Assembly (NCBI GenBank): GCA_029255685.2
Contig: CM055316.2
Coordinates: 66,107,237 to 66,171,236, forward strand
Reading direction: 5' to 3'
DNA from: Silene conica
Taxonomy: Eukaryota; Streptophyta; Magnoliopsida; Caryophyllales; Caryophyllaceae
Length of the DNA stretch: 64,000 nucleotides
In this document: piece by piece, positions 10,832 through 23,574 of the stretch
Layout of the letters: each line of letters begins with the position of its first letter
How positions within the stretch are numbered: the first letter of the stretch is position 1
Made by a program: the position numbers and the translations under genes
The notes under the pieces: model-generated
Told to the model about the DNA's origin: nothing
What the model saw: the letters and a program-made list of their open reading frames with translations, nothing else
Databases searched by the model: none

Positions 10832-11347
10832 GGAGAAGTGACAAATAAACCCCATATATTTACTACTATGTGTAAATCATCCCACAACTTTCATTATGTG
10901 CAAATTAACCCAGGTGTTTAGTATTTGGTGCAAATTAACCCAGGTGTTTAGTATTTGGTGCAAATTACCCTTCATTTAATTAATTTAGCTGATATTCAAT
11001 ATCTAATGGGTAGGGCCGTAGTGATGAGGCGATTGGACATAGAGTATGACGAACTTGCCTGGGAGTTGAAGGTGTGATTTTTGGCTATACTTAGGTTTTT
11101 AGGTGGTCGGAGGTAGAAGACGGGGTTGGTGTGGTGATAAGAAAAGGGTAAATTTGGGTTTTCACAAATTAGTAATATTAGTTTTAATTATCTTAATTCA
11201 ATTTTTATGTTTTAAGTTACAAAAGCTTAATAATAGAATTGAATTGCACCAAAATATAAAGTTATGAGGTTAATTTGCGCGCATTGAAAGTTGTAGGGGT
11301 GATTTGCACATAATAGTAAACGTGTGGGGTTTATTTGCCACTTCCCC
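10832..11347. mobile_element. 516-bp inverted-repeat (foldback/MITE) element
   Basis: The first ~75 bp (GGAGAAGTGACAAATAAACC...) are the imperfect reverse complement of the last ~75 bp (...GGTTTATTTGCCACTTCCCC). Both arms contain the words TTTACTA-TATGTG-CAAAT and ACAACTTTCA. A 30-bp tandem duplication (CAGGTGTTTAGTATTTGGTG with flanks) lies at about 10911-10970 inside the left part. There is no coding capacity. The target duplication is uncertain, although TACGT occurs at both flanks. Confidence 0.75.
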
Positions 11348-12132
11348 GTTACGTAATCCCGCTTGTGTCCCTCGGTTCATTCAGTAATTGGTCTGACTGG
11401 GCGGAATAGCTTTGGTTTTTTCCTTTTTTTATCTCGATTAGTAAATGTAGTCGACATTTTTTTTTTTTGAGAAAAATGTAGTCGACATTTTAGTGAACTA
11501 GTTGTTGTACGGCACGCTTCGCGCGCCGTACCCCAAGTTAGTGTCACTCGTCTATTGAAATTAGTATCAGTTCATATATTTCGTATTGTTGTTTATTGGC
11601 TCTACTTGACTATCTCAACGCTGATAATTACGAACGTTGTCTATAACATTAAAGAGGCATAAGTTTTACCATTAATGGAAAATAGAGGAAGGGCTAAGAA
11701 AGTACTACGTATATAGCAATACTTTGGCTTTGTTGAAGTTTTTCATTGGGTTAGAAATTAGCTTGTATGTAATATTTGAAGGTCTCCCTAATAAATCCTT
11801 ACAAATGAACTAAGTTTATGACAATTATTTGCAAGCGAGCCATAATATGCGGCGACAGACGTGAATAGTAGACGGAATGCTATTAAGGCCTTATTGGTGT
11901 ATTAGTTGAGGAAGAAACTTAAGCTGATGGTTTATCAAAGCAAGCCCACCCATACCAATGTAGAACTCTACATGTTAACTCAAATTACCTAAATACCTCC
12001 TCTAATTGTAAGATGTAACCATACTTGATCAGCTGACGTGATTAGTCTTTAAATTCCAAAGTTATTGTTTTTGCCGCAAGTGATCTCAATGCTTAACAAA
12101 TATATCACATGTAAGGCATTAAGCTACCTCAA
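11348..12132. other. Intergenic, with a Helitron terminus and a short direct repeat
   Basis: A 15-bp word (AATGTAGTCGACATTTT) occurs twice, at about 11444 and 11475, around a T run. The Helitron end at 11498 is listed separately. No gene is recognised. Confidence 0.5.
11498..11531 (-). mobile_element. Helitron 3' terminus (CTAG end + hairpin)
   Basis: Read on the minus strand, a strong hairpin (GTACGGCGCGCGAAGCGTGC followed by CGTAC; 11507-11531) is followed by AACAA, then CTAG (11501-11498), then T. A subterminal hairpin, CTRR and insertion between A and T is the Helitron 3' signature. The 5' end, to the right, was not located. Confidence 0.55.
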
Positions 12133-12412
12133 GGCCATGTTTTTTCTGACTTATTTTCAGCTCGTTTCGGTTCAACTCTGTTCAGTTTAGCTCAGTTCAG
12201 TTTAATTCAATTCATATCATTCAGTTCAGTTCAGCTCAGCTCAGTTTTATTAAGTTCAACCCACATTATTGTTATTGTTATTGTTGTTGTTGTTATTCTT
12301 ATTTTATATTTATTGACTTTTCTATTTTTTTAATTATTGTTGTTTTTATTATTATTATAATTATTGTGTATATATATATTTAATTATTAATTATTAGTTA
12401 TTATTATTATTA

Positions 12413-12447
<35 letters not shown>

Positions 12448-13170
12448 TATTATTATTATTATTATTAGTGAAACATGGGAGAGTAGAGAAAAATGTACTT
12501 GTGAAGTAAATTTGATAACATTTAAATAGTAATATTTGTTAACACAATCGAAAATCATAATCTTGAAAATATAGATATCATTAACACGAAGCACATTATC
12601 TATGTTGATTCGTTATTGACTTTCATATCATCTTGATGTGTTTCATTATCATGGTCATTATGGACACCAATAACAAGCCCTCTTTTTTTCGAATTTTGTC
12701 CATGAGTTTCATCCATTCTTTATCATTCATGTTTAAATTTGTTTTTCCTTGAGTACTTTAATGTTGTATAACTGGTATATCAAGTTTATCCATCCGAATG
12801 AAATTATTAATAACTTATTTTATTATTATTATTTTTAAATCGCAAGCTTTTATTAACCAAACAAAACTATTATTATTATTATTATTATTGCTAAATAAAC
12901 GCATACTATAATAATAATAATAATTATTATTATTATTACAATTGTTATTATAATTATTATTTAATTAGTTCAATTTTATTAAACTTCATTCACTTTTATT
13001 AATTTCAGTTTCATTCAATTCAGTTCAGCTAGATTAAATTTAGTTCAGTTCAACTCAGTTCAGTTCAGTTCAGTTCAGTTCAGCTCGATTCAGTTCTATT
13101 CAACTTCATTCAGTTCAGTCCAGTCTAGTTAAGTTCAGTTCAGATCTAAAAAGCCAGAAAGAACATGTCC
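12133..13170. mobile_element. Large Tourist-like (PIF/Harbinger-type) non-autonomous element
   Basis: The termini GGCCATGTTTTTTCTGACTT and, inverted, GGACATGTTCTTTCTGGCTT match the termini of the 223-bp elements at 43905, 52718 and 53771. Subterminal regions are filled with TTCAGTTCAG/TTCAGCTCAG words. The middle carries (ATT)n expansions at about 12385-12470 and 12870-12960. I found no transposase. Confidence 0.65.
12385..12470. repeat. (TTA/ATT)n microsatellite
   Basis: Nearly uninterrupted ATT triplets inside the large Tourist-like element. Likely length-variable. Confidence 0.85.
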
Positions 13171-13338
13171 TAAGTCATTAACTGGAAGGCCCACTGAATT
13201 ACATTATTATAGGCTAAACTCATAGGTTTTGTAAAATCCTATGCAATCATAGTATACTATACTTTAGTGGGTCGCCAAAATTTCAGTGATACAGTCTATT
13301 ATCAGCAAGAGATCTGTTTTTTGTACCTTTTTCCCCTT

Positions 13339-15180
13339 GAAATCCATACATAACTAAGCCTGAATTATTTTATAGAAACGATTGTTATTGAGGAATAAGG
13401 AGAAGACGTTTCAAGCCAAAAACCAGCAAAAAACATCTTAAAAATGACTGGAAGTCGAGATTAAGCAATTACTCACGCTTCATACTCCCAGCCAATATTA
13501 GGCAACTTATCCCTACTAAGTTGTGACAAGTAACTCTTTAAGAAGAGCCCTCGTTGAGGCATTTCATCGAATACTTTGATGACATTATTAAATTCGTTGA
13601 GGCATTTCATTGTACACCCTGATGAAATTATCAAATCCATGTCATTTCACAGTACGTTGAGATGAAGATGGAGAGCCTCGTTCTTAATTATAACTCATTT
13701 GAGTCTCAAAGATTGGCTTACGAACGATATACTGGTTATCTTAATTGTAGGCAAAAAAATGGTGAAACAAACCTCATATCATTCGAAATTTCAGCCGCCA
13801 TACTATACTGGTCATCCATCACCAATAAGCAATAAGTGATTCTAAGTTTTTACAGAGGTACGTAAACTGATCGCCGACGAATTTGTTATTGACGGATCTA
13901 GCGGTGTAGTTAAGATTAAGGTTCAAAAAATTTAGAAAAGGCAGATAGAGGGGTATGATATTCTGAGTTAGGGAAAGTAATCACCTTGGAAGGACGAAGA
14001 TGGTAGCTTGAGAAGGAAGATATGGAGAAGGAAATTGGGGAAAGTAATCACCATGGAAGGACGAAGTTGGGAGGTCTCAGGTTCGAATCACGGGGGTGAC
14101 GATCACTTGGCCGTTGTTGCCCTCGAAAGGGGTGGCTTACATGGTCTATGCGGTAGCGCGAGAATGTATAGGTCCGGGGGATTCAATCCCCCCATCGTAA
14201 AAAAAAAGATAATCTACGTCTATCCATTAGTTATCATTTGTCTAAACCAATGTAAGTGGCAATTTAGTAAATAACAACTTACATAATTTAGGCACATAAA
14301 TTCTTATTTAATTTAAGACGAAAGTATTTGTATTAAGTTTATGACGAGCCAAATAATGACCAATTTGCATAGATATGACAAACTTTTTGTTCTTCCCTAA
14401 ACCTTTTTAGTTTTGTCTTATTCGTACAAGTGGATATTACTTGACCCGTCTTAACTTAAGACAGATATATTTGTCTCAAAAGAGACTTATTGATTTACGC
14501 GTATCCATGTGTTAACATTTGCCTAAAGCAGATGTAGGTAGCAATTTAGTTGATAGTAATAACATAATTGGCTAAGTGTCTAAGTGGCTCAAGATATTAT
14601 TTTGCGAAAAATAATAGATAATTATTAATCACGGTGGAGTATATTTTGGACAAATATTAAAGTGTCTCGATTCACAATAATGACATTAAAATTACAAAAC
14701 AATTTAAAAAGGGTAAAATGTACAGTCAAAATATTCTCAGTGTTTTATAAAACGGATATATCTATCGTAATAATAAAATTGTGACATGTCACAAACATTT
14801 TGCTAATCTCAATATATATATTCGGTTTTTGTCGTATGTATAATATAATAAGGTTTAAATGACTATGCTTATTTTGGATAGAAATATGAAGTCGATTAAT
14901 GATATATGTAGTGGGTGTAAATGCAAATGACCAAAATTCATTGTTTTTTACTGGACGATACATGATTTAAGTTGTTGCTTATTTTGTTAATTGGTTATTG
15001 CCTTGATGTTTTATTGCTAGATTAAGAAATGAAGGTGTGCATTGTGATGATCGGATGAATGTTGCATTGTGACGATTAAATAGCCTTGATATTTTATTGT
15101 TAGCTAGAAGACAAAATAAAAGTTACTATTCATTATGAATAGTAACATGTCTTACCCACTTTTTAGTAAGGGGTATTGAT
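13339..15180 (+). repeat. Tandem segmental duplication, copy 1 (1842 bp)
   Basis: Starts GAAATCCATACATAACTAAG and ends AGTAAGGGGTATTGAT. Every landmark recurs 1842 bp downstream (for example the small frame at 14008 and at 15850). I count only about five differences between copies. The unit holds a SINE at about 13980-14208 and no convincing gene. Confidence 0.95.
13980..14208 (+). mobile_element. tRNA-related SINE, copy 1
   Basis: A box-B-like GGTTCGAATC lies at about 14080. The body contains GGGGTGGCTTACATGGTC and GGTCCGGGGGATTCAATCCC, and the copy ends in an A run at 14199-14207. The same body with its own A tail stands alone at 39849-39949, which shows it is a dispersed repeat. A ~30-bp word (GGGGAAAGTAATCACC-TGGAAGGACGAAG) is duplicated at the 5' end, so the start is approximate. 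Confidence 0.65.
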
Positions 15181-17022
15181 GAAATCCATACATAACTAAG
15201 CCTGAATTATTTTATAGAAACGATTGTTATTGAGGAATAAGGAGAAGACGTTTCAAGCCAAAAACCAGCAAAAAACATCTTAAAAATGACTGGAAGTCGA
15301 GATTAAGCAATTACTCACGCTTCATACTCCCAGCCAATATTAGGCAACTTATCCCTACTAAGTTGTGACAAGTAACTCTTTAAGAAGAGCCCTCGTTGAG
15401 GCATTTCATCGAATACTTTGATGACATTATTAAATTCGTTGAGGCATTTCATTGTACACCCTGATGAAATTATCAAATCCATGTCATTTCACAGTACGTT
15501 GAGATGAAGATGGAGAGCCTCGTTCTTAATTATAACTCATTTGAGTCTCAAAGATTGGCTTACGAACGATATACTGGTTATCTTAATTGTAGGCAAAAAA
15601 ATGGTGAAACAAACCTCATATCATTCGAAATTTCAGCCGCCATACTATACTGGTCATCCATCACCAATAAGCAATAAGTGATTCTAAGTTTTTACAGAGG
15701 TACGTAAACTGATCGCCGACGAATTTGTTATTGACGGATCTAGCGGTGTAGTTAAGATTAAGGTTCAAAAAATTTAGAAAAGGCAGATAGAGGGGTATGA
15801 TATTCTGAGTTAGGGAAAGTAATCACCTTGGAAGGACGAAGATGGTAGCTTGAGAAGGAAGATATGGAGAAGGAAATTGGGGAAAGTAATCACCATGGAA
15901 GGACGAAGTTGGGAGGTCTCAGGTTCGAATCACGGGGGTGACGATCACTTGGCCGTTGTTGCCCTCGAAAGGGGTGGCTTACATGGTCTATGCGGTAGCG
16001 CGAGAATGTATAGGTCCGGGGGATTCAATCCCCCCATCGTAAAAAAAAAGATAATCTACGTCTATCCATTAGTTATCATTTGTCTAAACCAATGTAAGTG
16101 GCAATTTAGCAAATAACAACTTACATAATTTAGGCACATAAATTCTTATTTAATTTAAGACGAAAGTATTTGTATTAAGTTTATGACGAGCCAAATAATG
16201 ACCAATTTGCATAGATATGACAAACTTTTTGTTCTTCCCTAAACCTTTTTAGTTTTGTCTTATTCGTACAAGTGGATATTACTTGACCCGTCTTAACTTA
16301 AGACAGATATATTTGTCTCAAAAGAGACTTATTGATTTACGCGTATCCATGTGTTAACATTTGCCTAAAGCAGATGTAGGTAGCAATTTAGTTGATAGTA
16401 ATAACATAATTGGCTAAGTGTCTAAGTGGCTCAAGATATTATTTTGCGAAAAATAATAGATAATTATTAATCACGGTGGAGTATATTTTGGACAAATATT
16501 AAAGTGTCTCGATTCACAATAATGACATTAAAATTACAAAACAATTTAAAAAGGGTAAAATGTACAGTCAAAATATTCTCAGTGTTTTATAAAACGGATA
16601 TATCTATCGTAATAATAAAATTGTGACATGTCACAAACATTTTGCTAATCTTAATATATATATTCGGTTTTTGTCGTACGTATAATATAATAAGGTTTAA
16701 ATGACTATGCTTATTTTGGATAGAAATATGAAGTCGATTAATGATATATGTAGTGGGTGTAAATGCAAATGACCAAAATTCATTGTTTTTTACTGGACGA
16801 TACATGATTTAAGTTGTTGCTTATTTTGTTAATTGGTTATTGCCTTGATGTTTTATTGCTAGATTAAGAAATGAAGGTGTGCATTGTGATGATCGGATGA
16901 ATGTTGCATTGTGACGATTAAATAGCCTTGATATTTTATTGTTAGCTAGAAGACAAAATAAAAGTTATTATTCATTATGAATAGTAACATGTCTTACCCA
17001 CTTTTTAGTAAGGGGTATAGAT
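15181..17022 (+). repeat. Tandem segmental duplication, copy 2 (1842 bp)
   Basis: Head-to-tail with copy 1 and with no spacer. Differences include T to C near 16111, C to T near 16655, T to C near 16679 and C to T near 16967. It ends AGTAAGGGGTATAGAT. The near-identity points to a recent unequal exchange or replication slip. Confidence 0.95.
15822..16050 (+). mobile_element. tRNA-related SINE, copy 2 (by tandem duplication)
   Basis: Exact counterpart of the SINE at 13980-14208, displaced by 1842 bp. It arose by the segmental duplication and not by a new insertion. Confidence 0.65.
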
Positions 17023-17601
17023 GTAGTCGGCGTTTCTCATATGCTCTCACTAGCCACTACCCTCCGTCTCTCTCATCCTCTTTTCTCTCTTTTCTGCGTT
17101 CAACACCCAACAACACTCAACAACATTCAACACTCAACATTCAACCACCAACTAACCCACCACCTAAGCCACCGTCCTTCCCCACCGCCTTACCCCAGCA
17201 CCGTATACGATCATTGTGCCCCACCAGCTGCCCTACCACCGTCGTTTTGAGGTATGTATTTTCTTATTTTTTTTTTTGATTTTTTTGTATGGAATTGTAA
17301 AATTAGTGTAGAAATTGTTTCTAAATGATATATTGTATAGGATTAGCAGATTCTTTGCATCGATTTTGTAAGAAATTAAACATGAGAATGAGTTTTTTTT
17401 GTGAATTTTCAATTTGTTACAAATTGGTTTGATTTTAATTCGAAATTGTTGCTTTGTGCATAGATTGTTGTTTAGTTGTTAATTTGGTTATTTGTTGGAT
17501 TAGAATGTTAATAATGCATGATTAGCGTTTTTTGTTCGATTTTTCTCCATTGTTTCTCGAAATTCTGGGTTTGTTTTCATGGGTTGTGGAAGACGAAGAG
17601 G
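17023..17601 (+). other. Possible transcribed leader with splice donor
   Basis: A pyrimidine-rich tract (CTCTCTCATCCTCTTTTCTC and similar, 17060-17100) is followed by a C-rich stretch. It ends in a good donor, GAG|GTATGT at about 17252, and then a T-rich intron-like sequence. This looks like a 5'-UTR exon and its intron. The nearest downstream exons, after subtracting copia-2, are the VPS4-like pieces at 24331; the link is inference. The open frames at 16977-17279 have no recognised family. Confidence 0.3.
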
Positions 17602-17704
17602 TTGAAGTAACCTCCATGACTGAACGTTGAACATTAAAAAAAGTCAACGTGAGAACCATGGTGAGACGTTGAAGTTCAACGTCTGCTCCATGGCTGAACG
17701 TGGC
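17602..17704. repeat. AACGTT-palindrome repeat array, left part
   Basis: Contains GACGTTGAAGTTCAACGTC followed by TGCTCCATGG, plus partial copies (GAACGTTGAACATT, CCATGGTGAGACGTTG). The array continues after copia-2. Confidence 0.7.
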
Positions 17705-17709
17705 TATTC

Positions 17710-18165
17710 TGTAAGTTATTTTATTCTTAATTAGTATGTTTAATATTACTGAATAACATACAACTGATTAAATAAAGCGGAAGCGATAAATAGGATCGAA
17801 AATAAAACCTCCAGCCATTGCTAATCGGATTCCTGAACAGCTTTATCAACCCCAAAGTATTAATCTGAATTTCTGATTTCGGTTCCAAACCCTCACTGCT
17901 CACTTATTTAGATGGTGTAGTTTTCTTAAAGGAGAGTAGATTTAGTGACCTATTAATCAGAATATGTATTCTCTTATATACTGCTCTTTCCATCAAAGAG
18001 CAGTGTTTGAACACAACTCAAATAAGTGAGTAGTTTCCTAGATGGGAGAGAATTTAGAGTCCATAGAATGACTGTCTCTTTAATGGGACATATAATTAGG
18101 ATTTGTATAAGACTATTAATATTATTAATAATAATATCCAATCAATTAATTATAAAAATCCAACA
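17710..18165 (-). repeat. copia-2 3' LTR (456 bp)
   Basis: Identical to 23575-24030. Read on the minus strand it starts TGTTGGATTT and ends AACTTACA. Confidence 0.96.
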
Positions 18166-18177
18166 TTCTCCCACTTG
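18166..18177 (-). promoter_or_regulatory. copia-2 polypurine tract
   Basis: On the minus strand AAGTGGGAGAA lies directly before the 3' LTR, as expected for plus-strand priming. Confidence 0.85.
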
Positions 18178-18438
18178 GCCCATTTAACAGAGAGGAACTT
18201 CATATACGAATCATAGCGACGAATTCCCTGGGATGAGAATTAATCTTCCATGTATTACGATATACTTAGTCTCTCACCACTCATACTTAACTTAATGAAT
18301 AAACCATATGTTTACTCTAGGTCAAAACATAATGATATTTCTCAATAAAATAAATAACCAAAGAACGTACGTATATAACTAAAGGAGAAAATATCCAACT
18401 AAATGAAAGTTTCGAAAAACATAATATAAATGAATGTA

Positions 18439-21400
18439 TCACATTATGGGACCAAGTCCCATATTCACTACATGACCCTGAAAACCCTTAGGTGGCATGC
18501 CTTTAGTCAAGGGATCTGCAATCATCAAATCAGTGCTAATGTGTTCTATGATCACTTTCTTTTCCTGAACACGCTCTTTTATGGCCAAATACTTAATGTC
18601 GATGTGTTTACTTCGACTTCCACTTCTGTTATTCTTAGCCATAAATACCGCAGCTGAATTATCACAATACATTCGAATCGGCCTGCTAATAGAGTCAACA
18701 ACTCTTAGCCCAGATATGAAACCTTTCAGCCAAACACCATGTGAGGTAGCCTCAAAACAAGAAACGAACTCGGCCTCCATAGTAGAGGTGGCTGTCAATG
18801 TCTGCTTAGTACTCCTCCATGATACAGCTCCGTTAGCTAGCATAAACACATATCCGGATGTGGATTTTCGTGAATCAATGCAACCAGCAAAGTCTGAGTC
18901 GGAATACCCCACCACTTCAAGACTATCAGTCCGTCTATACATAAGCATGTAATCTTTAGTACCCTGAAGGTATCTCAACACTTTCTTTGCAGCCTTCCAG
19001 TGATCGATGCCTGGGTTACTCTGATATCTGCCTAATACTCCAACAACATATGCAATGTCAGGTCTGGTACAGACTTGAGCATACATAATGCTACCAACAG
19101 CTGAAGCATAAGGAACATTTTTCATTTGTTCTCTTTCCAAATCATTCCTTGGACACTGGTCTAAACTGAATCGGTCACCTTTCACAATAGGTGCTACACT
19201 TGGTGAACAATCTTTCATTCTAAATCTTTCAAGCACTTTGTTGATATAGGCCTCCTGAGACAAGCCTAAAATGCCTCGGGATCTATCTCTATGGATCTTA
19301 ATGCCAATGACATAAGATGCCTCACCCATATCTTTCATATCAAAGTTATTTGAAAGAAATTGTTTCACCTCATATAGCAACCCCTTATCATTGGTTGCTA
19401 GCAGAATATCATCCACATATAACACAAGGAAACAAATCTTACTCCCACTGACCTTAAGGTATATACATTGGTCCATGATATTTTCTTCAAAACCGAATGA
19501 AGAAATTACTTCATGGAACTTCTTATACCATTGTCGGGAGGCTTGTTTCAAACCGTATATGGATTTATTTAGCTTACAAACCAAATGGTCACCGTCTTTA
19601 GAGGAGAATCCTTCAGGTTGTTTCATGTAAACCTCTTCCTCTAAATTGCCATTAAGAAATGCCGTTTTCACATCCATCTGATGTAGCTCGAAGTCAAAAT
19701 GAGCTACTAATGCCATGACAACTCGAAGAGAATCTTTCTTAGACACAGGAGAGAATGTCTCTGTGTAGTCAATCCCTTCTCTTTGAGTGAACCCTTTAGC
19801 AACGAGTCTTGCCTTATGTCTCTCGATGTTGCCAAGTGAGTCCCTTTTAGTTTTAAAAACCCACTTACATCCAATGGTTTTTACACCATTAGGCAACTCG
19901 ACGAGATCCCAAACTCGATTAGATGCCATAGAGTTCATCTCATCCTTCATAGCATCCATCCATAAGTTTGAATATGTAGAACTTATGGCTTGTGAAAATG
20001 ACATAGGATCATTATCAGCTCCAACACTGCAATCCGACTCTTGTAGATATACTTCATAGTCGTCAGGAATCGCCGATCTCCTCTCTCGAGTAGATTTTCT
20101 TAATGGAATTTCTTCCTCATTATGATCTACTATATTTTGATCGACATTTTGTGGAATTTCTGTATTTGGTTGTTGAACCTCCGGTCGTACTTCAGGACCG
20201 TGATCAATAACCAACATGTCACTCAAAACAGAGGGTGAAGCTTCATGTTGATCCTTTTCAGGTTCAACTCCTATAGTACTCCCACTGATCAAGTCATTCT
20301 CTAGAAATTTTGCATTTCTAGATTCCATAATCCTGGTACTATGAGACGGACAATAGAACCTATAACCTTTGGACTTTTCGGCATATCCAATGAAATGTCC
20401 ACTAAGAGTCCTTGGGTCTAGTTTCTTTTCAAGTGGGTTGTAAATTCTCACCTCAGACGGACATCCCCAAACGCGTATATGTTGTAAACTCGGTTTCCAA
20501 CCTTTGAATAACTCAAAAGGCGTCTTAGAGACAGCCTTGGAAGGAACCCGATTTAATATATACGCAGCCGTCTTTAGTGCATCAACCCACAAAAATGAAG
20601 GAAGTTTAATATTACTTCTCATACTACGCACCATTTCAATTAATGTCCTATTCCTTCTTTCTGCTACACCATTCTGATCCGGAGAACCAGGCATAGTGTA
20701 TTGGGCAACAATCCCATGCTCTTGAAGAAATTTAGCAAAAGGACCAGATGCTTGTCCATCCTCAGTATATCTACCGTAGTACTCACCACCTCTATCTGAT
20801 CTCACAATCTTAATGTGTTTATCACACTGTTTCTCTACTTCAGCCTTAAAAATTTTAAAGGCATCTAAAGCTTCGTCTTTGGAACGAAGTAAGTAAAGAC
20901 GCATATATCGTGAATAATCATCAATAAAGGTAATAAAGTATTTCGGATCGTTAGCGTTCATATCCGGACAACATATATCCGTGTGTATGATCTCTAGTAG
21001 GTCAGAAATCCTCTTAGCACCTTTCTTAGATTTGTTAGTTTGCTTTCCCTTAATGCAACTAACACAAGTCTCAAAATCGGTAAAGTCTAAAGTACTAAGT
21101 ACCCCTTCCTTTACCAATCTCTTGACCCTCTCAATGGAGATGTGTCCCAATCTCCTGTGCCATAACATAGAGGACTCCTCATTTATAATACTTCTTTTTA
21201 AACCAGTACTAACATGCATAGTGTTTTGAGTGGTATCATTTTGTAAACAAAGACGATATAAATTATCAGACAAAATACCATTACCAATAACTTTAGAATT
21301 TCTGCAAACACTAAAACCAGAGTCCATAAAGTTAAAAGAATATCCGAAAGGTACAAGTCTAGAAACTGAAATCAAATTCCGAGCAAAATTCGGAACGTAA

Positions 21401-22454
21401 AAAGTCTTTTCCAAAATCAAAATAAAACCAGTACTTAAAATTAAATTGCATGTCCCCACGGCCTCAACGTGCGAGCCTATCTTGTTTCCTGAATAGATGG
21501 CGCTCTCACTTGCCACTGGTTTCCGAAGGTTTGTCATACCCTGCAAGGTATTTGAAACATGGATTGTAGTACCAGAGTCAATCCACCAAGTATTATGATT
21601 AATATTGACCATATTAGATTCATAACAAACAAACGCATGAAAATTACCTTTCTTTTTGAGCCAAGCCTTAAACTTTACGCAGTCTTTCTTCATGTGTCCT
21701 TTCTTTTTACAGAAAAAACACGACGACTCCTTCTTTATTACTTGCTCAGCTGGAATCTTTGCCTTTCCTTTATCTTTATGGTGAGCCTTATACTTCGTAC
21801 TGGATGATGCTTTATCAGTAGAAGTAGTTAAATTCACCTTTTCACCTTCTTCCAATAATAACCTCCCCTCCTCTTGAACACACATGGTCAGTAATTCATT
21901 GAGAGACCATTTATCCTTATGTGTATTGTAAGAGATCTTAAATGGGGCATATTGAGTTGGGAGAGAACATAAGATGAAATGTACTAAGAAAGTGTCAGAC
22001 ATAGTAACTTCCAATTCCTTAAGTTGGGCTGCAGTATCCCTCATGCGCATGATAAAATCACGCACTCCTTTAGTGGCATTAAGTTTCAAAGATGTGAACT
22101 TCATTATTAAGGTGCTTGCCAAAGCCTTATCAGAAGTTTCGAACTGCTCATCTATAGCCTTAAGTAGGTCCCGGACTTTAGTATGCTTGTCGACTGAACC
22201 TCTGATACTAGCACACAGTTTAGTCTTAATGAACAACGTGCAAAGATAGTTGGATTTCACCCACTTTTCACGAAGTTCTACTTGATCTGGTGTGCTTTTT
22301 TCAGTTATTTCAGCCGGTTCATCATTCTGAATAGCGTAATCAAAACGCAAGAACCCTAAATGTAGCAGAACTCTTTCTTTCCACACCTTAAAATTGTCAC
22401 CAGTTAATTCAGGAACGTCAATTTTGACATCAAAGGAACCTCCAGGTAAACTTG
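18439..22454 (-). CDS. copia-2 gag-pol polyprotein, intact
   Basis: From GTG at 22386 there are 1315 codons to the stop at 18439, and homologous coding continues upstream in frame to about 22454 (SLPGGSFDVKIDVPELTGDN). Order: UBN2-type gag; zinc knuckle CFFCKKKGHMKKDC (about residue 223 from the GTG); protease WIDSGTTIHVS; pre-integrase LWHRRLGHISIERV; integrase with FIDDYSRYMRLYL, VRSDRGGEYYG and GSPDQNGVAERRNRT; reverse transcriptase with QMDVKTAFLNGNLEEEVYMK and YVDDILLAT; RNase H with GYSDSDFAGC and YCDNSAAVFMAKN. All catalytic signatures are present. No in-frame ATG precedes the homologous start. A splice acceptor (TTTGCAG) borders it at 22455, so the initiator is probably joined by splicing from the 1.1-kb leader. 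Confidence 0.95.
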
Positions 22455-23560
22455 CTGCAAATTTAAATATACATACTTAGTAACAAAAATTGAGACTTAA
22501 CTTTATCACAACTTACCAATGTAAATTATGCTCATATGAACCTAGTGACATAAACTTGCCTGTGGGCTAAAGTCTACTCAAATTAGATGCATAAAAATTA
22601 AACTTTATGATGAAACTATTAAATCATATTCATTTCTTAACTCCTGTGGGTAGATTAAGAAACATAATTTAATATAACACCCTAATTAATTTATACAAAT
22701 ACAACAAGATTCCTGTGGGTAAGTCTAATCATATTACGTATAATTAATTACAATTAAATGTCTAATTTCCACATGTGATTTCGAATAAAATTTAAACAAT
22801 TAAAGATGCTGTGGCTACTCTCTAATTAATAAATTTAAAATCACTTGACATTTAAAAAATCATTAACATTGATATATACAATTGACTTTAAGTATATACG
22901 AAAACAATAATATAAAAACTCAGCATGTGAATAACGAGATTTAACTCATCTTAAATACTACTATTTTACCATATACTAGTAGTATTTTACTATTAAAAAA
23001 GAATATAAGTACAAAGTAGTCACATGCTAGCATTAGAAGGTAAAAGAAATAGGAAAACAATAATAAACCAATGTCCACGTATAAGTGCAAAGTAGTCCAT
23101 TATTAAATAATCATATGAGCAAATAATATACCATGATTATATCTCATTATAATAACTTTGGTGTGAAACCAAATAAAATAAAGGAAAAAAGGACATAAAC
23201 TTAATGTCCCACCATACTTTAGTATGAGAAACATGCGTCCTTTTCAAGCAACAATAATACAATATTATAATAAGGTACAAGAGCATCTTCAACCTTTGAC
23301 TCTTCAACACATAAATTCCACAAAACAAACAGTAACCAACGCATAACCAAAGAGAAAAAGAAAAAACAAGATCTTCATCCCTAACCTCCGTCAGATCTCA
23401 TAACGAACCCAGAAAACCATAAAATTCCAGATTTCGAAAAGAATACAAGGAAACACAATATATAAAACCAGTTTCAGATGAAAATTAGAGCACAACAGCA
23501 GTAATAAACAACGGCGGAAACTTAAGTCGGAAACCGAAAAGCAAGACAGAGGCCATTAAG
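22455..23560 (-). other. copia-2 untranslated leader, probably containing an intron
   Basis: 1.1 kb between the primer site and the gag frame is unusually long. On the minus strand an ATG occurs soon after the primer site (TTAATGGCCTCTGTC, about 23555) with a 23-codon frame. The region ends in TTTAAATTTGCAG at 22455. Spliced gag leaders of this kind are plausible, but no donor could be chosen with certainty. Confidence 0.5.
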
Positions 23561-23573
23561 GCTCTGATACCAA
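23561..23573 (-). promoter_or_regulatory. copia-2 primer-binding site
   Basis: On the minus strand TGGTATCAGAGCC lies one or two bases inside the 5' LTR. It is a perfect complement to the 3' end of plant initiator tRNA-Met. Confidence 0.93.
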
Positions 23574-23574
23574 A

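Noticed and set aside
14008-16116. 88-codon frame present twice, identical protein
   Set aside because: It overlaps the SINE and is identical only because of the 1842-bp duplication; not evidence of a conserved gene.
14745-16805. 72-codon minus-strand frame present twice
   Set aside because: Same tandem duplication; the two copies already differ by two residues and no family is recognised.
18430-22249. Several 75-123-codon frames on the plus strand across copia-2
   Set aside because: They are antisense shadows of the intact minus-strand gag-pol and have no family signatures.
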